NCBI GenBank assembly: GCA_012934845.2
Contig: WNNJ02001433.1
Coordinates: 219,930-283,929 of the forward strand
Direction: 5' to 3'
Origin: Pomphorhynchus laevis
Lineage: Eukaryota > Acanthocephala > Palaeacanthocephala > Echinorhynchida > Pomphorhynchidae
DNA length: 64,000 nucleotides
Made by a program: the position numbers and the translations under genes. How positions within the stretch are numbered: position 1 is the first letter of the stretch; the number at the start of each line of letters is the position of its first letter. The notes beneath the pieces are model-generated. The model saw nothing but the letters and a program-made list of their open reading frames with translations, was not told the DNA's origin and made no database searches. Of the stretch, positions 56,428-64,000 are shown one piece after another.

Positions 56428-56949
56428 AAGTCGAAAGAAGAAGGTATTTGGTACGATTTTAACCAGGTATAAGCTTACACGATATTATCTTGAACATGTT
56501 GGAAATAATTCGTGAAATTTAAATAAATTGCAATTAACAATTAAAAATATAAACGGTACAGCGTAATTAATAAATCATAAAATGCTTCAATTAATAATAA
56601 AATAAAATTTCTGTTCGAGTTGATAAACCCAGCGATGTCGACATTAAGACGAATTTTGTAAACATTGACATATACGAATTTCAAGAGGGCAATTATGAGG
56701 TATTTAGTATATAGGAATGAAAAAGTAATTAAACGATTGATCAAATTATGTTGGTATAATTTTAAAGCATGCCATTGGGTAAACTATTATTTACTTTGCA
56801 TGTACTATATTGTAAAACGAAAATATGGTAAAAATTATAGCAAAACGAATTAAATTATAGTATAACGAAAATATAGTGAAATCGTTCATTCAAATCAAAT
56901 ATTCGATATGAACTATTCGACATATGTCCCTAACGTCTATGATAATATT

Positions 56950-58140
56950 GAAGTGACAATGTGAACTGGGATGCCGGTTGATGTCGTTTTTATTGATTAT
57001 TACAAAGCTTTTGATCGGGTCGTTCATCCCATTTTAATGTGAAAACTTGTAAATTACAGATTCTCAAAGCACGTTTGTCTTTGGATACGTGAATTCTTAA
57101 GTAGACGTTCCTTTGCAGTGCGAGTTGGTGAGTCTCTTTCTGAATGGTTTTATCTCACTCAAGGTGTTCCACAAGGCTGTATCCTTAGTCCCACTTTGTT
57201 TAAAATCTTCATCAACGAAATCGCTGAAAATGTTACATGCCAGTGCCTATTATAAGCTGATGACATGAATCCGTGGTGCCCTTTATTTAGTGGTTGCTAT
57301 AGCTCTCCCCTACTACAATCAGATTTGGATAAAGTTAGTAGTTGGTGTTCATCACACGGCTTAGTAATTAATTTTAGTAAATGTCGACATATGAGAATTG
57401 GTCAATCCCGATTACCTTCCCCTTATCAATTCAGCTCAACAGTTATCGAATCAGTAAATCACTTTACTGATCTAGGTGTCGATATCTTCTCCTATTTAAA
57501 ATCTCGTCTTCATTCTTCTGCGATTATTGCAAAATGCAGTAGAATTTTAGGATTTCTTCATCGAAACGTTGGACGACTTAAGCTAAAGGCTTTACGCATT
57601 GTATATTCGAGTTTCTTAATATCACATATGCTCTATGCATCTCACGCGACACACCCTTAACTGAAATCAGAATTGAGTGAATTCGACAACATTTTGAGAA
57701 GAGACACGCACTTGGTTCCGGCAACTCGCTCCATTCCTTATCCAGTTAGACTAGAGACGTTGGGTATAGGATCTATTGAATGCGATCTGTTGATTGCAGA
57801 TCTTACACTAGTGTGAATGTCGCTGCGCGTGCCTAACCATCCGTGTAAGCAGCTGTTCTGTCTTCGTGAATCATCAATGTTACGTGGACACGAGCTATGT
57901 TTGAAGCATCGCTCAAAGCATCGAACAAATTGTACGACAGTGATGGATCGCGTCTGTAAACGATGGAATAGATTATCACCTGGTGTCATCAACAGCTCTT
58001 CTGCTGTGCAATTCAAAGAACGCCTAAAGCTTGACCTCGTGAACTCTTGATGTTTTTTTACGTTTTTTTTGTTTTTTTATTCGATGTGATGCTTTCTTAC
58101 GAGCTTCAGCTCCTTTGGAAGTCGACATATAATAATAATT
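56950..58140 (+). mobile_element. 5'-truncated LINE, RT to 3' end
   Basis: Starts abruptly in RT motif A (VVFIDYYKAFDRVVHP), then motif B (TQGVPQGCILSPTLFKIF) and motif C (ADDM, directly after a stop). 57265-57660 encodes the thumb (LDKVSSWCSSHGLVINFSKC, then HFTDLGVDI), and 57817-58050 the C-terminus (RVCKRWNRLSPGVINSS, FKERLKLDLVNS). A short A/T-rich 3' end with TAATAATAAT follows. The layout fits the CR1/Jockey/I side of LINEs. Three or so stops or frame changes break it, but the sequence is still well conserved. Confidence 0.85.
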
Positions 58141-60117
58141 TTTAGTTTGATTTTATTGTTAATAACAGTTAATTTTATTAACACTTAATAATTAGTAACT
58201 AATAATTATTAATTACAGACGTAAGATAAGTTAGAGACGTAATTATAAACTTTCGCAAACATTCATCAATATTGCTTATTGGAATTTACCGAGTCAAGCC
58301 TACGAACATTTAATCAAGTAGTCTTCATGCAAGACCATGAATTCACTTGGCAATGACGTAAAATTAGATTTAACACTCTCGCACAGTCAAAATCGCTGTG
58401 TAGGCCCCAAATACATAAATGGATTTCATAAATGATACAAAACATCTAAATATACTTTAAGAGCTGAAAAAACAGAAATATAAAATAATTCCTGCATCGT
58501 TTTTATGTGCTAGTGATTTGGAAGAGAAACTATAGAATTGCATTTTATGCATTGTCCTTGCATTTTTTGTGCTAGTTCTTTTCTTGGAAGAGAAACTACA
58601 AGACTATTACACATAATAGCTGCGATTCAAGCAAGGAAGCATATATCAACATATGTAGATGAAATTAGATCGATTTGCAAGGACACTAATTCCACGCTTG
58701 AAAAGGAGCCTCCTTATGTATACATAAAGGAAATAAATAATTTGACAAAGGTAAATACTACTATAACGTATGATACTTGTTTGCTCTAGACATTTTTTAA
58801 TCTAAACAAGTTTTATTTGCTTAAAAAAATTAATCATTAATTATTAATGTTAATCGTCTATACTGTTTTAAGCATATTTTTTGATATATTTCATGATTTA
58901 TAATTGATATTTAATTATATGTTTTAGTATAATATAAATATTAATATTCAATTATAACATTAATTAATATTTAATCAATTAGTCTCAGTTCACACAATAC
59001 AGCACAATATAATATACTGTCTGATGATAATGTGAACAAATTAATAGCTGAAATCAGTTCTAAAAGATCCGATCGGAACAGTCTATTTTGTTTCGTCTGT
59101 AACAACCGATAAATTGGGTCATATTAGTATTCTACTAACTCGACTTGCAGAAGTTGCCGCATTTGGCCCCCTCTAAATATTTATGTCTAACGAAACCACT
59201 ACGATTCAAATCCACACATTATATGATAGTGATGCAATACAGTTGAAAACGAATCTTATAAGATTACTTACAACAATTCTTGATCCCGGTTTTCAATAAA
59301 ATTTTTGATTTTATCATTCACCACAAATTAGGGTCGGTAGAATAAATATCAGTGATCCAAAAATTAAAAAAGCTTTTGAAAAACACGTGAGTTTTGGGTC
59401 ATCGGAAGCTCACAGCTTTCGATGGAAGCTTTACGCATTGGAAGATTGATAAATCAAAGAACATCACAAATAACAATATATCTAATTTAACTGTACCCGA
59501 TCAACTACTTCGGGAGACTATAGAATTAGTCACAGGATAAACGATGTGAACTAACATCATGATGATTCTCATTGGTCATGTTATTCACTTCTAAAAAGCA
59601 GTATCCTCTCAATTACCTTAAACACAATAGATGCCAAATCAAAACCTTTTGAATATCGAGCAAATATAGATTTCTTTCAATTATTCAACAGATATCCAAA
59701 AGATAAAGTGTTTTAAATTATAACACATTAAAGACTTGCACACACTTTAGCCAATTCGCGAGAGTATAGATGGAAGGCAAAGCGGCCGGAAAGACGAGTA
59801 CGTGGAAGCTTGAGTAGCTCGATTCTGACATTATTAATGCAAATAAACACGTCATGAATACACAACCGCATCAATCTCTGAGTGAATCGGTCAACCGAAT
59901 CGACCTCGGAAAGCATGAGTAAATCCTCGAGAATATATGATGTATCCTCGCCAACTAGCGTATCATCTAATGAGTAGATAAATCGATCTCAGAGGTCATG
60001 AGTAAATCCTCGAAAATATATGACGTCTCCTCGCCAACTAGCGTATCATCTAATGAGTATATATAGTAAACGCATTATAATGTAGAACAAATAAAGAAAA
60101 GCATGATATGAACATTT
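58141..60117. other. Unassigned stretch with unrecognised frames
   Basis: The 83-aa frame at 58538-58789 (+) has no family I recognise. About 59000-59710 (+) reads with many breaks as a protein fragment (IHTLYDSDAIQLKTNLIRLL), possibly old DNA-transposon or other element debris. 59895-60060 is a ~98-bp tandem duplication (GAGTAAATCCTCG, CCTCGCCAACTAGCGTATCA). Confidence 0.4.
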
Positions 60118-60244
60118 CAGATCAGCTAACTGAGTCTGGAGATTTCTATTATTTATAAATTAAAAATAATGCAAAATAAAATTCAAATAATTAAATAATA
60201 GATAATAAATAATAATAAATAATTATATCAGATTTTATATAACT
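60118..60244 (-). repeat. PLE-flanking repeat fragment
   Basis: CAGATCAGCTAACTGAGTCT and the following A/T-rich body match the distal end of the repeats at 30863 and 44330. It sits at the 3' side of PLE copy P5 as in the other copies, but the hammerhead-like part is missing. Confidence 0.5.
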
Positions 60245-61190
60245 TATAAAGATTATTATTCTAATACAAAGTATATTAGTTATTATCAATTCATAAAATT
60301 ATCCGCTATTTAAAATTTATTCTTTATATTATTGTGTTGATTTATATATTTTACTATTTTCTGCTTGATGTTATTTTTATAGTAACCTAGTTTAAAATAT
60401 GTATCTATTAAATTATTTAAATGATTTTGAAGAAAGCCAATATCATTACATATTGTTGCAATTCTGAAAATTTCATTATTTAATGTATTATATTTTATAT
60501 TATATGGTATGCATGAATGCTCATGCAAAATATGTTTCTTGTAAATTTAAATATGTCATCTTTACGATATAAATTAAAGTAGTTTTAATTGATGTTAATT
60601 TAATGTTCATATCTAGATATATACTTTCTTTATCATCAATATTAATTTTGTTAAGAATAAGGTTTTATTATCGAGTACAGCATTCTTCTGGCAGACGCGC
60701 ATCTACACACAGTGTTCATTCTAGTTTTAATATTATTGTGTTGATTTATATATTTTACTATTTTCTGTTTGATGGTATTTTTATAGTAACCTAATTTAAA
60801 ATATGCATCTATTAAATCATTTTAATGATTTTGAAGAAAGCCAATATCATTACACATTGTTGCAATTCTTAAAATTTTATTATTTAATGTATTATATTTT
60901 ATATCATATGGTATGCATGAATGCTCATGCAAAAATATGTGTATTGTAAATTTAAATAGATCATCTTTACGATATAAATTAGTAGTATCTTATTCTAATA
61001 CAAAGTATATTATTTATTATCCATCCATAAAAATTTTTCACTTAAGAGTTTAAATTTATTCTTTATATTATTGTGTTGATTTATATATTTTACTATTTTC
61101 TGCTTGATGTTATTTTTATAGTAACCTAGCTTAAAATATGCATCTATTAAATTATTTAAATGATTTTGAAGAAAGTAAATAAAATATAAT
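60245..61190 (-). mobile_element. Penelope-like element, three tandem tail fragments (copy P5)
   Basis: Three head-to-tail C-terminal fragments on the - strand: about 60245-60665, 60720-60985 and 60990-61190. Each encodes QNHLNNLIDTYFKLGYYKNN, then IKQKIVKYINQHNNIKNKF, and the first two also the HEHSCIPYNIKYN block. Two end in the same flank (TTATTCTAATACAAAGTATA) as copy P1. Tandem, 5'-truncated copies are usual for PLEs. Confidence 0.75.
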
Positions 61191-62120
61191 AGCGCCATTA
61201 AAAAGCATATGATGGAAAAGCCTGATTATCTACCAAATTAACAGCTCACCTGATAGATAGCACAAAAATACTTTTACTAAATACCATTTAGTATAAATGG
61301 CAAAGGTATTACCATTTATAAAAGGTATTTACTAAATACCTTTTTTTGTAAGAAACTTCAAATAATGGAGGCACTTATAATAAATGAAAAAAACCTAAAA
61401 TCAATAAGCAAGATAAAGGTTTTATTCAAACCCTTAGTCTTTTAATATTGAAATTTTGTATCCTTCACTTTGTAACATTGTATGTGTTATTCTGTAGTTG
61501 AACATTGAGAATGATCTATCTACAATGTCGAAAGTTTCGAGAATTTTCGCAGCGAATGTTCTTGTTTAGAACGAAAGCCTCAGAGTTTAAGCAGCGTGCC
61601 GGAAATTCCCTCTTTCACTGTCACAAGTCAACCGAAACGCCCAGTAGGTACTTCATTCTACTGTTGCCGAATACATTATCATTTTGATGCTGAAATGGTC
61701 GTCTAGAAGTGACATGGAGACTGCACTTCGTTGATCCAAGCCAGTTTCAATCGGCAACTACATTGAAAACATTACGAATTCCATGCGAAATCCTGGGCGT
61801 TGTTTTATTCCGCACAGTTGGATTTATATATACAGTTTTTCAATAAGATGGCTGTTTAAAATCATAATCTCATTGATGTACTTATCTACATGAATGATAA
61901 AAATAAAAATAAAATAAAAATAACAAGCACGTTGCTTAAACGTCTTAGGCTTACACTGTAAAAAGCTCTTTATATGAAAGAGAAAGGCTCGTCTGAGCCT
62001 TTCTCTTTCATATAAAGATAAAGGGGTTTTAATATACATTAATATCACTACATATGAACATCAATTTTATTTGATTCAACCTTTATACCTTTTTAATCAA
62101 TATTTTGCACCATTTATATC
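61191..62120. other. Spacer with a perfect palindrome
   Basis: No supported gene. Perfect 23-bp arms lie at 61968-61990 and 61995-62017 with a 4-bp loop (CTTTATATGAAAGAGAAAGG... mirrored). About 61500-61810 is richer in G/C but I cannot assign it. Confidence 0.5.
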
Positions 62121-62129
62121 TCGACTTCA

Positions 62130-62640
62130 AGACATATCTAACTAAAGTGTAATCGTCGTTTGAGCTTACCCACGTAGGTTGCATCACATTCTTTACACTT
62201 TCGTTGACAATCCATGCTTAAATCGTTTCAAGATGATCTAAGATGAGATATGTCAACTCGTCCAACGGTCTACTGTCTACCTAGTGTTTAGCACCCGTGC
62301 TCAAACAGAAAGCTAAACCACTCAGCAAACAGTGATGTCGTATATAAGATAAAATGATGAAGATTGTGATGCAACCTACGTGGGTCAGACTAATCGTATA
62401 TAATACCTTAGAATAAAATAACATCGTAATTCTCTAGGGAAAGGGGACATGAAATATTCTATTTTGAACCACCTTAATAAAATACACCAGATTGAGTTCG
62501 ACGATGTCAGAATACTTGCAAAAGAGCCAAATAGCTAGATGTGTTTAATACTTGAGTCTATGCACATCAATGGCAGAAGAGGAAGGAATCATGCTCAAAA
62601 TCAAAAACTATAATTTAAGAATCCTATCGATAGTATGGAA
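62130..62640. mobile_element. Penelope-like GIY-YIG fragments, inverted pair
   Basis: On the - strand at about 62230-62130: DCQRKCKECDATYVGKLKRR. On the + strand at about 62370-62620: CDATYVGQTNR, then RNSLGKGDMKYSILNHLNKI, HQIEFDDVRILAKEP and ILESMHING. Both are the start of a GIY-YIG domain (C-x2-C...YVG). The inverted arrangement repeats that of the element at 2558-4904. It is degenerate. Confidence 0.65.
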
Positions 62641-62892
62641 TAAGAAAAAATTTTGAATTCCTCCGTACCCATAAGAGAATTTTCTCTTGTCTAAACACAT
62701 TAGAATTAATTTTCATTAAGATATGATTTTACTCTGTACAGCCTTTAATCCATTCGTTAAAAATTAGTATATTGTGAAAGGTTTCCAAATATTGAAATGA
62801 AAAACATTCCAACTAAGTTTCAGAAAAATATTTGCTTAATACAAAAATCTGTTAATATTATTATTGTATTATGATACAATCAGAGAAAAAAT

Positions 62893-63102
62893 TTATAAGA
62901 ACTTTGCAAATGTAGTTTTATTAAAAATTTCAGAGATCCTATGACCAGTAATATTTTGAAACATTTCGGACTTTAAAAATCGTGGATACGAGTCATTATT
63001 CATCAACTGATAAACGCAGAGCTGGGCTTTCTTAAATAGATTTTTGTCTGGATTGTGTAATTGATCGCCGATTTTATTTGCAACACTTGAAATAACATTG
63101 AT
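62893..63102 (-). CDS. RGS-domain protein, last exon
   Basis: On the - strand an acceptor TTTATTAG is followed by 69 codons and a stop. The sequence reads INVISSVANKIGDQLHNPDK, then NLFKKAQLCVYQLMNNDSYP and RFLKSEMFQNITGH. The block FKKAQLCVYQLMNNDSYPRFLKS is the last helices of an RGS domain (compare the AQ-x2-(I/V)Y-x-LM-x2-DSYxRFLKS signature), which speeds GTP hydrolysis on G-alpha subunits. The rest of the gene must lie to the right, beyond the window or in unrecognised exons. A short tail of about 20 residues follows the domain. Confidence 0.72.
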   Translation of the reverse strand: MNVISSVANKIGDQLHNPDKNLFKKAQLCVYQLMNNDSYPRFLKSEMFQNITGHRISEIFNKTTFAKFL

Positions 63103-63494
63103 CTAATAAATACAAATTGATTAAATAAAATTAGGCATAAATTTGTTTAGCTTTTAATGATTTGATTTAAGTACAACGGTTTAATTCCCGTGCAATGACG
63201 GCTTAAAAATTTGGGCTTTGTCTGAAACAAAGACCATATATATGATTATGGAAATTCGAAGGTGAATTCTTACTTAGATTCGAATATACAATTATAAATA
63301 AGGTTACATCAAAGATGCTTGATAATAACGGTTCAGGATTCCATTGGAATACGGCAATATGTGAAAAGCTGCCGTCGGTACCTAATTGGACTACACTCAA
63401 CTATCAGCATACTATTCGTCACAAGGCGAATATTTGAAGTAGCCTGTATGATATGAATGCTGAATCATTTTAAAGATTCAACGAACGACAAAAT

Positions 63495-63720
63495 GTGACA
63501 ACAAATGAATCGCCTAATAGGGCGATAAGGCGATTGGATAGAGATAGTCTGATAAGCCAGTTTACGAGTTGTTTGCCACTGAAAAGCATTTGCCATCGGA
63601 AATGCTTTTTTTTAAAGTTGCAACACGCAGCCGAAACGTCATTGAGATGGCTCACTGATGAGCGCAGCGGGTCATCTTTGACGACTAGTAGTAACTAGTG
63701 ACGAATAGTATGCTGATAGT
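63495..63720 (+). ncRNA. Hammerhead-like motif with split layout
   Basis: At 63624-63680: CACGCAGCC-GAAAC-GTCATTGAGATGG, CTCA-CTGATGA-GCGCAGCGGG, TCATC-TTTGACGAC. CGCAGC and GCGCAGCG contain the stem II strands, and GTCA...GATG pairs with CATC...TGAC. The order is box II, stem III strand, box I, stem II strand, stem III strand, as in the 360-bp satellite. The cleavage triplet reads GAC where GTC is expected. Upstream are hairpins (GCCTAATAGGGC, GCATTTGCCATCGGAAATGC). Confidence 0.5.
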
Positions 63721-64000
63721 CTAGTGTTGACCAGTTAAGTACCGACAGCAGCTTTATATAACTCCGCAATGACCTGTCTCAAGCCCGTGCTGACAAAGGA
63801 GGAGGGTTGGCGATAGACTTCGTGACAAGCCAGTCGTAAAACCAAACCGTCGCATCAACAGTACGAAATGGTCTCACTACGACCGCAATCTTCGCGCAAA
63901 CAAACATCAACTATCAATAGGGCCCATTGGCGTCAACCATCAATAAAGCCCATTGGAAAAAGCGGACTCTGTAACGAAGCGGAACAAACGCTGGAGAAAA
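63721..64000. other. G/C-richer end of window
   Basis: Clearly richer in G/C than the rest. It contains a direct repeat of about 26 bp (TCAACTATCAATAGGGCCCA and TCAACCATCAATAAAGCCCA, about 63907-63955). It may be the continuation of the hammerhead repeat or the 5' part of an element. No gene can be called. Confidence 0.4.

Noticed and set aside
58538-58789. 83-aa frame as a host gene
   Set aside because: It starts in low-complexity Cys/His/Phe sequence, matches no family I know, and has no convincing splice or promoter context.

Overview
The window looks like nuclear DNA of an AT-rich invertebrate animal. The evidence is a set of eukaryotic genes with short GT-AG introns (two measured at 47 and 71 bp), a forkhead factor of FoxG type, an EF-hand protein, a GNAT acetyltransferase, a mitochondrial poly(A) polymerase homologue and an RGS-domain exon, all in the standard genetic code. 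They sit in a sea of retroelement and satellite DNA. I cannot name the species.

Host genes, left to right: a single-exon calmodulin-like EF-hand gene (15249-15761, +); a single-exon FoxG-like gene (22008-22589, +) with a TATA box; a single-exon GNAT gene (29492-30253, +) with a presequence-like N-terminus; a spliced MTPAP/PAPD1 homologue on the - strand (43127-56427) whose introns are swollen by retroelements and a 124-bp satellite; and the last exon of an RGS-domain gene (62893-63102, -).

Mobile DNA makes up most of the rest. Penelope-like elements (PLEs) come in two kinds: GIY-YIG-bearing copies (1-720, 2558-4904, 62130-62640) and a second family with no visible GIY-YIG domain (31205-32790, 35141-35910, 44640-45930, 55690-56050, 60245-61190, all - strand). 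Two 5'-truncated or damaged LINEs lie at 36240-39420 and 56950-58140. Fossil reverse transcriptases of a family I cannot class lie at 11640-13260, 16940-18150 and 32800-33840, and another fossil, possibly DIRS-like, at 18440-20600.

The most striking signal is a network of hammerhead-ribozyme-like motifs inside repeats. (i) 303-bp and 292-bp tandem units (10609-11636 and 23129-24157) carry complete hammerhead folds open in stem III, built into highly self-complementary, viroid-like units. (ii) About 462-bp units (4961-7110) carry compact hammerheads open in stem I with a 2-bp stem III. (iii) 360-bp units (724-2290) carry a split hammerhead that can only close between neighbouring units. (iv) Repeats next to the second PLE family (26480, 31080, 44540) and a site near the right edge (63620-63680) show the same split layout. 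PLEs and retrozymes are known to use hammerheads, so I read this region as a cluster of candidate retrozymes (small self-cleaving, circularising RNAs) beside PLEs that might supply reverse transcription. That functional link is inference.

Other oddities are a 10-bp telomere-like array (TTTAGTACGG/A, 34690-35140) abutting PLE sequence, a nearly uniform 124-bp satellite inside an intron, a 203-bp satellite, and several foldback MITEs.
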